From: Isoetes taiwanensis
Lineage: Eukaryota; Streptophyta; Lycopodiopsida; Isoetales; Isoetaceae
Assembly (NCBI GenBank): GCA_021234155.1
Contig: JAJEKV010000065.1
Span: 5,784,807 to 5,848,806, forward strand
Direction: 5' to 3'
DNA: 64,000 nt
The position numbers and the translations under genes are program-made. Shown piece after piece: positions 32,228-44,195 of the stretch. Under the pieces are notes generated by a model. It did not search any database. It saw nothing but the letters and a program-made list of their open reading frames with translations, and was not told the origin of the DNA. Each line of letters starts with the position of its first letter. Positions within the stretch are counted from its first letter, which is position 1.

Positions 32228-32548
32228 ATGGGGAGAAAGAAGGGTGACCTTAATCTGGCCACCAAGAAAAGGATGGCAGAGGAGAAGGCTAGTGCCAGTA
32301 GCAAGAAGAAATTATTTGATTTTCATAAGAAATTGAGTGTAGCCAGCCCAAAAATGGCTCCTGATCCAGTGAATATGGATGGCAGTGGGAGAATGATTGA
32401 TACACCAGTGGATGCAGCTATTGCCCATAATGAAAATTCGAATCAAATGATGGGTACTCCAGTGCATGAAGTGCTGGAACAAGTTGGATTTAAGAAGAAC
32501 AATGAAGATGGCAAGAGCACTGGCACCACACAAATCTCTCAGGTTTGA
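32228..32548 (+). CDS. Uncharacterised lysine-rich protein, possible first exon
   Basis: A frame of 106 codons beginning MGRKKGDLNLATKKRMAEEK, lysine-rich at the N-terminus, with two similar short segments (MIDTPVDAAIAHN and MMGTPVHEVLEQ). It stops just after a possible splice donor (CTCAG/GTTTGA at about 32543), so it may be a first exon. I do not recognise the family. The next 2 kb show no convincing continuation. Confidence 0.35.
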   Translation: MGRKKGDLNLATKKRMAEEKASASSKKKLFDFHKKLSVASPKMAPDPVNMDGSGRMIDTPVDAAIAHNENSNQMMGTPVHEVLEQVGFKKNNEDGKSTGTTQISQV

Positions 32549-34074
32549 TCATGTAGATTTAGCACTTGTACATTGATGTATGAATTATAGCTCTGTTTAG
32601 CCATTTGGGGAAACTCTTTCTAGATAAGTCTGGCTATGAATAATGACATATGTAGATCTCGGTTACTGGTTTCAGTGGAATGCTGCCTATGAATTATTAT
32701 GGCATGATTGCAATAGATTTATATGTAAACTGTAAGTAGAATCTTGTTAAATAGTAGCATATGACTTGTGATTCCAGTTAAATAGATAGATTTAATAATG
32801 CTCCCTGTAGTTGCTTGGACAGAGAGCTTCCATAATTCTTTATACAAGAAAATTTAAAAAATAATTTGACAATTACGATGTATGCTTGATGTTTGGGCAG
32901 GAATTTTACCATAATTGTTAAGGAAAACAGTCTACATAAACAGTAGGCTTTGTTATGTTGTTAATTAATGCTGGTCATATAAGTTAGAGGAGAGATGTAC
33001 AGCAGCAGTAGAAATATCAGGAATAAGCCATTTATTGCTGTGCTTCTAAATAATAAGGTTGATAGCAGGCAGGTTTGATGGCAGTATTGCAAGCATGAAC
33101 CATTGTAAATAAGCTCTATTACTGATGCTTTGTGAATAAGTTATTTAGGACATTAGAAATTTATGTTTAAAGGTTTCTAATGTCTTTTTGCTGAAACTGA
33201 CCTTACCCAATGTAATGTTTGTATTAAACAAGCAGGGTGAAGGGTGATAAACTTATAGAATCTTATGACACCTGCTACCCTAAACAGTACAACCATTCTG
33301 ATGCTTGTGTTTGTTTTTTTTGGGTGCAGGTAACAGGATTCTATACTCCCTGCTATGTTTTTTCATAAATAGAAGTATTGGCAAAGATCAAGAAACTATT
33401 ATGGACAAGTGAATCTAAGACAAAGATCTTCGGATGTTCTCTAGGGTATTCTGACCCTGGTGGTATTTAATGTTTTGTTAAAACACATTTATTGACAAGG
33501 TATATTGTATTTATTGTATTTATTTGACTTTAAGGTAAAAAATATTTGAATTTCAATTATTTTGAGATTATGTAACCAGATCTTGGCCTTGTATTGAAGT
33601 CACCTTTTCAATAGAAGGACTGCTTATTGAATCCTTATTTTCTTGTAAAGGTCTTAAGGATTATGGTCTGTTTTTCAGACTTAGAGGTTTTTTTTTTTGG
33701 CCACATAGGTCTTTTCACATGAGAGCCTACATTTTCTCTAGCGATAAAAGTACCTAGGGTTTGCAAAATCGTGTGCAATCTTTATGTTCCCTTTTCTCCA
33801 AGGTAATCAACTTCTTTTTGTTTTGAGGTTCTTGGCATATTTACATGCTCTTGAATTTGCAGTGCAGGTGGTCAATGGTTTTGTAATCATGGTTCAATTC
33901 AAGATAAATATCGATTGTAGGTATAGCTATATTGCATTGGCTCTATAACTATTTCATGCAATTATAGTGGGTTCAAATCCCATTATTTGAAATTGTTGAT
34001 GTCCCTTGTCTTTATAATTCCATCACAAATGTTTTGGCGTCGTGCAAAAACATATAAATATACGGCCACTTTGC
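32549..34074. other. No recognisable gene
   Basis: AT-rich sequence, intron-like or intergenic. I found no coding or repeat structure. Confidence 0.4.
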
Positions 34075-34290
34075 TATGATTTGCATATGATTGTGTTATT
34101 GTATTTGTGTAAGAATATGCCAATAATATTCTTAGAACACGTGGTATATTTCTAGTTAGTTTGCATCTCTAGTTATTTTGCACTCCTATCCTATAGTTTT
34201 GGCGTGCACACATGTATGCAATGACACAGTTCATGCATACCATGCATCCATGCAATGTATGCATCTTGAGCCCCTCTTTTACTTAACTTC
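34075..34290 (+). repeat. Dispersed repeat, copy 2
   Basis: Counterpart of 31590-31800; both end in TTGAGCCCCTCTTTTACTTA. Confidence 0.65.
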
Positions 34291-35095
34291 GTGCACGACA
34301 CATGCTTACTTTCTTTTCGTAATCATGGCTCAATTCCATAAGTTCTAATGTTGCCATATCATTATTTTGTTGTGGTATAAATGTGTCTCCATGGCTCTTT
34401 GATAAACATCCATCCATTATAGGTCTGGTCTTGTTGCGTTAGCTCTATAACTATTTCACGCTATTATAGTGGGTTCAACTCCCATTCTTTGAATTTATTG
34501 ATGTCCCTCTTCCTTATGATTTCATCACAACTGATTTGTATACCAAATGCTCTTAGACATTTCTATTGATTTAACAGTGGAATAGAAAGCCACAACTAGT
34601 GGTGTGGTGTGGTTTGTTTTGTAGCATTGGTGTTTTTCAAACACATGATCATATATCGATGCTCGATATTCGTTATTATTCTTAATTCGATTCTATACAT
34701 CCATTATTATTTTTAATAGGAAGAAGCTTACATCCAAACAAATTCAGAGCTCTGTCTATGGTATGGAAGAATGGAAGAGGTGAAGTATGGGGTTACTTTT
34801 GATGATCAGGGGACAATGGAGATTTTGGTAATGAAGCATTTGAAGCAGCAGACTTGAACATTTTGTAGAAACATTATAAGTGGTAGCTATTATGAGATGG
34901 TTAAAACAGAAAACTCCATATAAAGATAAATTTGGACACACACAAAATAAGAAAAAAAGGAAAAAAAAAAATCAAGTGCTTATTAGAACCCGAAATTCCA
35001 ATCAATCCTGTGATGAATGAAAATATCAACATAAAAACTCTTGCATATACAATCCAAGATCGCATCGATCCGAGACATCGGATCGCCATTCTAGA
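34291..35095. other. No recognisable gene
   Basis: AT-rich. A GTGGGTTCAA(A/C)TCCCATT string occurs near 33968 and 34472, resembling a Pol III B box inside a repeat; no tRNA can be folded from it. Confidence 0.35.
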
Positions 35096-35645
35096 ATGGG
35101 ACGAGCATGCATGTCTTGCATGCATGCGCTTGGCGATGCCCGCTTTTGGTTGGGACTTCGCTATTTCAGCGCTTTTAAGGCATCCACGCCTCATCGCTTC
35201 CTCTTCTCTCCCGAAGCATACCTTATTCTCTTTGAACCCTCCCTCCCCCTTCTTTGTTTATTGTATTGTGCACAAGTTTCATTTTATCATGTTTTCCACC
35301 CGGCGGGTGATGCTTTTTTCACCCACCGGGTGATGCTATTCTACGGTATGTTTGTGTTGTCTCGCTTTGTTGCGTTGGTGATGTGCAGGTGCTGGCGAGC
35401 GGCGGCATCCGCTTCGACTTCTCCATGCGGGGTTTTGGGGCGTTTTATGCCTTACGCTTGTCTAAGCCCTTGGCTTAGGCTTATCACTAGGTTTTCCTCA
35501 AAACCCGAAAGGGCGGGGTTTTTTAATCCCGGTGATAAGCTTTCGGCAGGTACATCAGCCACTCATCTATTAGCATTGTATTTTTTGGGGTCCAAGTGAT
35601 ATAATTGGATTTTCCCTTTATTTTTCGTGGGTAGTTCGCATGTGT
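35096..35645 (+). mobile_element. LINE 3' fragment (plus strand)
   Basis: The stretch GGTTTTCCTCAAAACCCGAA, AGGGCGGGGTTTTTTAATCC and GGGGTCCAAGTGATATAATTGG parallels the 3' end of the LINE at 15300-15400 read on its coding strand. The upstream 200 bp carry an inverted CACCCGGCGGGTGATG / CACCCACCGGGTGATG pair. No intact coding. A divergent member of the same family. Confidence 0.6.
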
Positions 35646-36170
35646 GCGGCTACCCACTGTCCACCATTGTAGAAAATCTGCTGAGATGAATGAGAAGCCT
35701 ATCTATCTGGGCGGTTTGTTGGTTTCTTGCGAGTCCCATTCTAGAATCAGCTGCATATAATCAATCTGGAGTTTATATAAAGTCAACTTCAAGGAAGAAA
35801 TCTAGATTGCAAATAGGCGAAGAGATTTTTCAATCAAGATTTCACAAATGACAACAAGGCAACAACATTTGGTGACATAAAGATAAAAACATTGGAGTTC
35901 AAAAGAAGAATCTATAAAAAAAATTGAATTAATGAGGGGTTTAGAGACCATGAGATCAGCAAATACCTTGAGGATAGCTGAATCAACGGTGCCTTCTTTT
36001 GATTATTCTCTAAGGCTTGAGGTTGAAGATCCGATTATTGGCTGGTTAATGGCTACAGACAGATCGGATGGCCAGATAATATTGCCTTTCTAGATTTTGG
36101 CCACAAACTAAAAAAACACATATCTCTTATAAACAACGCAATTGAGGGTTCCTAGATAGATGGAGAATAC
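35646..36170. other. Spacer with one short unrecognised frame
   Basis: A plus frame near 35985-36090 reads STVPSFDYSLRLEVEDP and stops soon after. It looks protein-like but I cannot assign it. Confidence 0.3.
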
Positions 36171-36320
36171 AGAGTGAATGAATGAATGAATAAATGAATG
36201 CTTTTTGGCATCATCCACGAGGCCAATTGGCCTATAGAACCCTAAAGGTTTCAGGAAAAAAAACCGTGGCAAAGAATAACATTGTTGACAAGTTGCACAA
36301 ATATACATACATATATACAT
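36171..36320 (-). mobile_element. LINE 3' end with (GAAT)n tail
   Basis: GAATGAATGAATGAATAAATGAATG then TTTTTGGCATCATCCACGAGGCC and AAAAAAAACCGTGG: the same LINE 3' end as elsewhere but with a different tail repeat. Confidence 0.7.
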
Positions 36321-36475
36321 GATGAAGTAATAACAGAGATCAGATGTCTATGGACCCAATCCAATGGATATGCAAGTGCACTATTAGTTAGGATCCTCCC
36401 TCCCCTTTCCCTCCCCTCCCCCCCCCCTCTCCCAACTTCAAAAAAAACTTTATAATAATATGCCTATTAAGGAAT

Positions 36476-36512
36476 ATAGAATAGAATAGAATAGAATAGA
36501 ATAGAATAGAAA
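36476..36512. repeat. (TAGAA)n microsatellite
   Basis: About seven units. The sequence after it is not clearly the LINE 3' end. Confidence 0.8.
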
Positions 36513-37270
36513 TTAACGTGCCTTGTGCCCCTCAGCTCCCCGACTTATGTAGCATGGGCGAACTCCCTGAAGGGCGCTACTAGCACATCATGTTGACATT
36601 GTAGCCTTTTTTTGCTTTCTTTTCCTATTAATACTAGCATACATATATATTATCAATCGCCTTTTATTTGTGTGGGGTTTTATGAATGTATATTACAATC
36701 CCGCTTTCCTTATGTACTTCTCTCAGACCGATCCTCTGATTAGATGTGTCTATGGATCCCCCCATCTTATATTTACATTTGTCTCCCGCCTCTCATGCAT
36801 TCATTAATCATGGTTCTGGCCCTCCACTTTTCGGATATCCATCTCGCATATCCGCACTCTGTTCTATTCCCTCCACCTATCCTTTTCAATTCTTAGATCA
36901 TGACTTCCCATCCTAAATCTTGCCGGGATGTCTCTTTTTCGGACTTTCCTAGCAAGATATACACATCAAATTGCCCTTGCCTCTAGTCCTTTGCTAAAGC
37001 GATTGTGTATATTCTCTAGCATCTCAAGTACATAAGATGCTAGTGCAACTACTTCAATTTGTCTCAGAATGTAGGATTGATGTGGGGCCAAAAAGTTGTA
37101 TATCTCTATGATAGCCGTTTTTGGACAAATTTGAAGCATATATCATTCATCTTTTAGTGCTCTTAGATGATAGCACTCGCAGATTCTGAACTCCCTTGGT
37201 CCATCAACCCACCTCCTTCTCTCAATCATGAATTATGTGCATCTATATGAATAAATAATGCCCCGATTAT
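36513..37270. other. No recognisable gene
   Basis: Pyrimidine-rich spacer without coding signal. Confidence 0.4.
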
Positions 37271-38175
37271 CATTGTGCATTGTGCATTGTGCTATCATTA
37301 TACATCATTTGCCATGGGACTTCATTTCTAGCTAGTCATATGCATCTTTTTCACAAAGGTGCATTGGGCTATCATTGTGCATTATGCTATCATTCTACAG
37401 CATATTTGCTATTTAGCTATGTCTGGATGTGCCAAATATTGCGTTTGGCACTCCATTGCAATTTTGTGACATAGGTTTCTATGGGACCATTTTTTATTTT
37501 TGATGTTTATCTTTCTCTAGATGTGGAGTATATTGAGTTGTTGTGCATATTATCTTGGGCGCATTCTAATTTTGTGCTCATCTCAACTAAACCTTCCTTT
37601 TGGACTTTCCTCTTAATTTGATTTTGCCATATCCGCCACTTCTACCTCAATCTCCTCCCTTATTCCTCACATTCTTATATCCTGACTGGCAAGTTGCGGT
37701 TTGGCATCATGTTCTTGAAGTTCTTGTGTATAGTTTACATTTTCCAAAGATTATCATTATACATCATTTGCATATTTGCTCTTTAGCCGTATGCGATGTG
37801 CCCAATATTGAGTTTGGCACTCCATTGCAATTTGGTGACATGGGTTTCTATTGGACCATTTTTTTATTTTTTGATGCTTATCTTTCTCTAGATGTATGCA
37901 TTATATTGAGTTATTGTGCATGAGGTATTATCTTGGGGCGATTCTATTTTTGTAGGGTGCTAGTCCTACATAATTCTAGTTGTCTTGGGGAATTCATTTC
38001 TAGCTGGTTGTTGAGATCTTTTTTTCATTGTACATTGTGCTCTCATTGTGCATTGTGCATTGTGCTATCATTATGCATCATTTGCTTGGGAATTCATTTC
38101 TAGCTAGTCTGTTCGCTCTTCTTTCACCGTGCATTGTGCTATCATTGTGCATTTGCTATCATTAGACATCATCTT
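37271..38175. repeat. Imperfect tandem repeats (about 370 bp and smaller)
   Basis: The segment at 37410-37575 (TTTGGCACTCCATTGCAATT, TTATCTTTCTCTAGATGT) recurs at 37785-37960. A CATTGTGCATTGTGC(T)ATCATT block occurs at 37280, 37375, 38035 and 38130, followed by TTCATTTCTAGCTAGT. No coding. Confidence 0.75.
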
Positions 38176-38252
38176 TGCTATTTAGCTATATCCGATCTGA
38201 AAATGCAATTTTGGAGGGTTTATTTGGGAAGGGTTTAGAGGGTTTTTAGATT

Positions 38253-38303
38253 GTCTCTAATAATTTGTAAATTTTTGTCAAAATTATTAGAGACAATAGA
38301 GGT
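38253..38303. repeat. Inverted repeat / hairpin
   Basis: ATTGTCTCTAATAATTT and AAATTATTAGAGACAAT are perfect arms of 17 bp separated by about 14 bp. Could be a MITE scar or small-RNA hairpin. Confidence 0.75.
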
Positions 38304-38404
38304 TTAATACAAGGCACTAAAATTCATTCTAAATTTTTGTCAATTCAACTATTTTTTTTTTTTTATTTTGTCAATGGTTACGAGGTATAAAAAGATGCAC
38401 TTCT

Positions 38405-38475
38405 AGACTATGTTATGTCCATACATCATCTTCATAAAAAAGATACTCCATACTATGTTATGTCCATACATCATC
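38405..38475. repeat. Short tandem duplication
   Basis: ACTATGTTATGTCCATACATCATCTT occurs twice with a spacing of about 50 bp. Confidence 0.85.
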
Positions 38476-38824
38476 TTGGCTCTATCTTGCTCTAATAAAC
38501 ATAACTGCTTTAATGTCCATATTGTTATTATCATGTCCACAGCATAGGCATAAAAAAGAGAGCATCGCAAAGCAAATCGCTTGAAATAAACAGGGGAAGC
38601 CAAAACACTATGAGCAACAATAATGTTATGAAAAATACGTGACCACATGAATTCTTTTATTCTTCTTCACACTCATCATCTACAAGTAGACAACGTCTAC
38701 GTCTCCTATCCACTTGAATTGGGGATTCCCGTGTTGACAATAGTGATGCTACCGATTCTGCATATATAGGAAGAATGCTAATACGTAAAAATAGTTAAGT
38801 AGCATTGAGATAAATGCTAAAAAA

Positions 38825-39238
38825 TTACGAGTAGAAAAGAACAAACATACTATGAAGGTTCTTCATCCTCCTCATACTTAAAATTAAATCAATCCCTGGG
38901 ATGATCAATGTTCCTTTCATCAAACTTTTTGAAGCACTTGCTAAGGCTGAAAGACGAGATGCTTTTACATGTTCCACTAACAGTTTATCATTGTCTAATC
39001 CATAACAGTGACGAGATAAAAGAGCAGATGCTACCAATGCTAAACCTGTGCCGCTAAGCAGGTCCAATACCAAGCCTTCTCTTGGACTAAAATTCTCAAT
39101 AATAAACTCCATGAAAGAAATGGACTTCTCTCGATTTCCTACCAGGGTAGTAGGACTTGCTATAAGTTTATCAAGTTCCATGAAAAAATGAGTAAGAGAT
39201 TGCTTGGAGATTGAAAGACGTTTGTCTGAAATGGACAA
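38825..39238 (-). pseudogene. DNA-methyltransferase-like exon (SAM-binding part)
   Basis: The exon follows an acceptor CATTTCAG at about 39230. It reads FSPREGLVLDLLSGTGLAL then SRHCYGLDND, the SAM-binding motif I and following acidic strand as arranged in the C-terminal half of beta-class N6-adenine or N4-cytosine methyltransferases. The catalytic DPPY-type motif is not seen here, and the frame decays after about 38900. A second, related fragment is at 56035-56470. Another class of SAM enzyme is possible. Confidence 0.5.
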
Positions 39239-39829
39239 ATATTAATAAAACATGAAACCAGATCAAGTAAAACTAAGATAAACATAAGATCAATATACAT
39301 CAAATAAGATAGCTTATAATAAGATGGCTTAAAATAAGATAGATAAAATGTCTTCTCGAGAGCTCCAACCAACATACACTGACACTTAATGCCACAATTC
39401 AAGGCATTTTGGTCCGATGTATCAAGCTAAAAAGAAAGCATCCCAATATACACAAGGAAATCCCGAAGGTCATTAATCAACGGGTCTTTTAAATGCGTAA
39501 TATCCAAGACATAGGTAAGTTTAAAAGAAAACGAAGTAGAGAAGCCTATAAAGAAGTAACATCTCAGCATGATGTCCCACCTAATAATGTTTATCATTAC
39601 ACGGTATACACATGTTATGGATAAACCCTGTCGTCATTTAGTACACATATGTATATGTAAGTGTAAGTCCTGACACTCTATCAAAGTAGTATGGTAGAAA
39701 GCAAGATAAGCAAAAAGCAACATAAACGTGATGATGGTATGAAAGGCTTAAACGGTATGGTATGAAAAGGCTTGAGCAGCCCATATAAACGCGGATTTGA
39801 GAACATAGACATCAAAACGTGAATGAGAA

Positions 39830-40545
39830 AGCTTACCTTAATCTAAGAGATGTGTCGCCGCACTAGGTCCCGGACTTAAAAGTTTGTCTTCTGCCATCAG
39901 GTTCTGAGCAGCAAATGTTTTGAAACAGCGATAGATAAATATATTATCTTCAGTAATCACATTTCAACAGATTCAAGTAATAAATTTCAGTAAAAAACAT
40001 GGAATACTATGAACTGGGTCTGGGCTGGGTCTGTAATTGGGTCAGGATAAATTAACATCTGAGCTCTTATAATCTGAGATACAGTCATTACTCAATTATC
40101 TACAGCATTAGAACAGACTAAAGATCTGCAGTTTGCCTACCTTCCCAGAGGAGGTGCGTGGCCGCACTAGGTCTGTAGGGCGATGTGGTCATGCATTCAA
40201 ACAAAATATTTCGAGGATGTCGCGCACCGCGACTGGGCCGGATTGAAGGCGGAGCAAGGATTTAGATATGAATGCACCTGAAAAAAAGTCATGGTAAACA
40301 TCTCGAAATTGGCCCTCATAAATCCACGGACATCTGTTTTTCCAAAACGAAGCTTACCTTATTGGATGGAGTCGCCGCCGCTTTCTGGTCGATTGAAGCA
40401 GTAGCAAGGGTTAAGATAACAATGCAGCTGAAAAAAATCATGGAAAACATATCGAAATCGCCCTTCCTGACTCACAAACATCTGCTTATTCAAATCGAGG
40501 TTTACCTTCTTTGGATAGAGTCTTGCCGTGACCGGGATGGTAACT
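39830..40545 (-). repeat. Array of four repeated donor-exon-like units
   Basis: Four blocks (about 39832-39900, 40130-40190, 40350-40395, 40500-40545) share a minus-strand layout: GC-rich coding-like sequence ending in AAG followed by GTAAGC, GTAGGC or GTAAAC. The second and first share CCTAGTGCGGC. Two blocks carry the same downstream string TGAAAAAAA(A/G)TCATGG(T/A)AAACAT. They look like duplicated first exons upstream of the methyltransferase-like exon. Confidence 0.5.
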
Positions 40546-41284
40546 AACTAGGCAGATGATTTTCCAAGAACAAATGATTTTCAGATAGATCTGATAGCAA
40601 AGACCAAGATTTTCGGGTAGAGCTGATGGCGGATCTTAAATAACGAGGTATTTTGAAAAACAAAGGTACTGAGGGTATTTTTAGAGGTGCGAGGTATTTT
40701 TCGAAAATTAAGTTTCAAAAAAACAATAGAGGTTTCAAAAGCATTAATTCAAAAATTCTGGCATCTCTAAATCATTTCCAATTTCAAATGTTTTTTAACG
40801 CTTACATCACATGTCCCTAAAATATTTAAACGTTTAAAACAGGTTTTAAACAGGCGGAAAAAATTATATTTGTAATTAGCATACGAAATTGTTGGTGTGC
40901 AAATTGTTAATTAGGATTATATGTGCCGTTTTGAGTTTCGTATTGGGTTGGTGTATTCTGGCAATGGTTTTGGCTATGATTCTTGTATAGTATTGTATGC
41001 AAAACGGTATATTTTGCCAAATTTTGCCACATGAGAGCTGCTTGGGAGGAAGTTTCTTTTTTTGGGTGTTGAAGCAAAGTGTGGTTTTTTTGGGGGTATG
41101 TAAAGGTTAGGATTTCGGGCATGTGACATTCTAAAAGTAGGGTGCATGTAAAAATGGAAGTCCGGTCGACCACGACCGAGGTTTTGGAGGGCGAGGAGGA
41201 TCCGAACTTCTGCGGTTGGTGTGAGTGGAAAGTTTAATTTGTGCGAGGAGTGTGGGTGCGGTAGCAAGTGCATAAGAGAGGCGT
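40546..41284. other. No recognisable gene
   Basis: Spacer between the donor-unit array and the second Rep region. A 99-codon minus frame near 40974-41273 has no family resemblance. Confidence 0.35.
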
Positions 41285-41683
41285 GTGCATCACGCCGTCG
41301 TGATGGAGGCTATGGGTGAGGCCTCTTTACGTGGCGAATTTGTTTGTTTGTTTTGCAGGAGGTTGCTTGCTTTGAGGGCGAAAAAGAGTATGTATCCGAG
41401 AAATCAAAGTGAGATTGAAAGTGAGGTTTTAAACCCCCTTTTTCTGGAGGGCGTTTATAGAGAGTGGGGCTTCACGGTATTGCAGGGCAGAAGATTCGTG
41501 CTCGTGTTTTCCATTCTTTGGATGCCGCGGGGCGGCCTCCGTGAGTGCAAACAGCAAAGAGAGAAGATGGGGAGGCATGAGAAAACGCAGAAGTGACATG
41601 GGCGGCATGCGGCCTGAGGATGGACTCTTCTTACACCCTTTGTGCGGGCGGGGAGGTGGATGTGGAAGTGAATCCTCCAGCTT

Positions 41684-43000
41684 GTGCACATAGAATTGGG
41701 GCCCGAACCGGTGTCGTGTTGTGATTGGAAGCGTGAAGTCATTTGTGGGAAGCCCAACAACCCGCCTATTGAGGACTCAACTGCAGTGTTTGAAGACGGG
41801 AAATGGGCAAAGTGGCTCGATGTGAGACGATCCGCCAATGGAAGAGGTGGTAGGGGTGGGCGAATGTCGCGGCGTAGGGCAGGGCTAGGTGGTAGGGGCA
41901 TTGCCTCCTTGCATTAGTGAATCTATTGGTGGTCACCGTGTTCCTACCGATGATGTTTCAGAGGATGAGCCACGAATACAAAGAGAGCAAGTAGAGGTAC
42001 GTGCAGAGGCCGAGGAAGGGAAGAGGGAGAGGGAGAGGTAGCGACCGCCTCGTTGATAGAGGAGCATGTTGGCCCCGATATAGGTGGTGGACGGAGAAGA
42101 AGCAGCTTGATCTTCCATTCCACTTGAGCCGCCTGTCACAATTGTCTTTGGAGGGTGTGGCGTCCCCATCGCACTCTGCATCAATGATCCTATTCCCCGG
42201 CTGGAGAATTGCACTTTGGGGTGGTGGCTTTGGAACGTGGTTCATCTTTGGACCACCTTCACATTCCTGTCATGCGCTCAATGCGAAAACACTGCCCGAC
42301 CTCAATGTGAGGATTAAAAATTTTCTTGGATGGAATACTGCGGGCCACACGGTGCTATGATCTTATGTAAAGCATTGCGAGGCTCAAAGGCGCATTGCTT
42401 TGAAGGCCTTGTGGGCTCTTGCCCTGGAGGATTTAGGCAAGCTTCATTTTCAGGCACATGCATAACGTCCCTCTGAACAGGTGGATCTTGGCAAGGAGCT
42501 TTACGCTCTTTATGGCCTTGAGGGGTGAAGCACGGCCGGTGCTTCACAATGGCAATCTCATGGACAAAGGCTCCCATTATGTGTCTTATCAACGTGGAAG
42601 ATTCAGGGCCCTCGCTTGTGCATACGGTCAAAGCTATGATTGAACCGGAGCAAGTTCGGGCTTCGCCCGGTTAGTGGGTGCTACCTAATAATTCGGCGTG
42701 CCTCGCGGCGAGAGAGTTCAAAGCGGCCGGCGGATTATGTTAGACCCTTATTATTTACTTACAAGGATGTTCGAATGGCATTATTTGGGTCGCACCGGGA
42801 ATAGTACCAGATTGGCGGGTTGGAAAGAGGCTAGCGTCATGGGATGAGATGCGGGGAATTTGATGATGTAGAAGGCGTCTTGAGAGAGGCGGCAGTCTTT
42901 AAGGCGAGTTCATTTTACGCAACTGAGTGCGGTAGTCGCCTCAAGAGCCCGGCAAGAATTATTTGCGAGATTTTATTCCATTAGATTTGCATGATAATGA
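41684..43000 (+). pseudogene. Dead replitron-type Rep (HUH endonuclease)
   Basis: Replitron Reps nick and rejoin DNA strands with one tyrosine. Read over several frames, this copy aligns with the Rep at 48769-50043: VVALERGSSLDHLH (42224-42262, HUH at 42254-42262), ALRGSKAHCFEGLVG (about 42370-42412), then DLGKLHFQAHAHNV. The catalytic-tyrosine position is TCT (Ser) followed by a frameshift, so the copy is inactive. The N-terminal region is Gly/Arg-rich (GRGGRGGRMSRRR). It may start as early as 41285; the C-terminal part fades near 43000. Confidence 0.72.
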
Positions 43001-44160
43001 CTTTGATGTAAACGATATGGTTCTAATTGTATGCGTATGCACGTTACTGCTCTTGATGGCGACTTGCGGCTTGGTTTGTAACGAGGTGACAATAGGACGA
43101 GCAAGGAAGAGCCGCGAAATCACCGAAAGCTTATAGTCATTAGCGATGACTCACGAGGAGGCTCAATCTGTAGAGGAGAGTCGCGGTTATTAATGCAGAG
43201 TTGAGAGTGGACATGGTGTTGGAGTTGATGGTCGCACATTTGCTGAGGAACTAAGGGATCTTTGAAAACGCAAATCGGCGCGTGTGTCTTTGCGGTGAAC
43301 AACTGCGCTTTGCAATCGGCAAGTACACTTGAACAAATTGATGCCGTTGCATCTTTGCATCATGCCCGATAGAGATGGCGTTTGATACTAGCATTCTTCG
43401 CCGCATCTCAATGTCAGTCGTGGCCTACTTATTAGAGAGCTGCGTGATCTTGAAGCCCCGAGGCGGCCATGATGATAGGCACCGCATTGGCGGTCCGCAG
43501 CGGTGGTGATGGCCGCCATGCTTAGATGCATTGGGCATTATGCAATTTGTTTGTTGGTTCTATGCAGATACTGCCTTGGCAGTTGTATATATTTTCATGT
43601 TGGACTGTTTGTAATATAAAGTTCTGATGGAATAGAGTTCTTCGACCTTTGAAATATATTCGAATATTTGCACCATTGCATTTGTCTTTTGATTGTGTGT
43701 GCCAAAAAACGTGGACCATTGATTGGAGGAATATCATGGTATATTCCTGTGATCAATGGCTCCAGACAAGAGTGATATATAGAGTGATATATATATATAG
43801 AATCATCTGTATATATTCATGACCGTAATTAATTATGTTGACGACCTCAATTGATTGTTCAACGTCTTCAAATTTATTCTTGTTTTAGTATTCTAGTTTC
43901 ATGCGGGAGAGGCGTCATCGTTTTGAGATTTGCCAGTTCCGGAGATAGGATCATGCGTTATGGGCACTCTAGCCATTCTACTCTGTTATCTAGAGGCAAG
44001 CTCGAGATCTCAACAGGTTTGAAATCATCCGACAATGTATAAACAATGGGGTTTTTTGTGCCCTCTAATATGCATCAGGGAGTGATCTTTGAAGTCTGGG
44101 ATCTATGGCATCTGGCAAATACGCTTAGATCTTTTGTGAGGACACCTAGGTTTTTCAACT
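43001..44160. other. No recognisable gene
   Basis: The left part is CpG-rich like the Rep region and may be its 3' flank; the right part is AT-rich with a TATATATA run near 43785. No coding recognised. Confidence 0.35.
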
Positions 44161-44195
44161 ATGGCACATGGTTTTCTGTAAGATCGCCATGGACT

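Noticed and set aside
34465-34485. tRNA gene at GTGGGTTCAACTCCCATT
   Set aside because: The T-arm-like string lacks a tRNA body and recurs within a repeat near 33968.
36360-36430. Poly-C/T tract as a regulatory element
   Set aside because: Low-complexity pyrimidine run beside LINE scraps with no further support.
41455-41901. Proline-rich minus-strand frame as a gene
   Set aside because: It is the reverse complement of the Gly/Arg-rich N-terminal part of the dead Rep.
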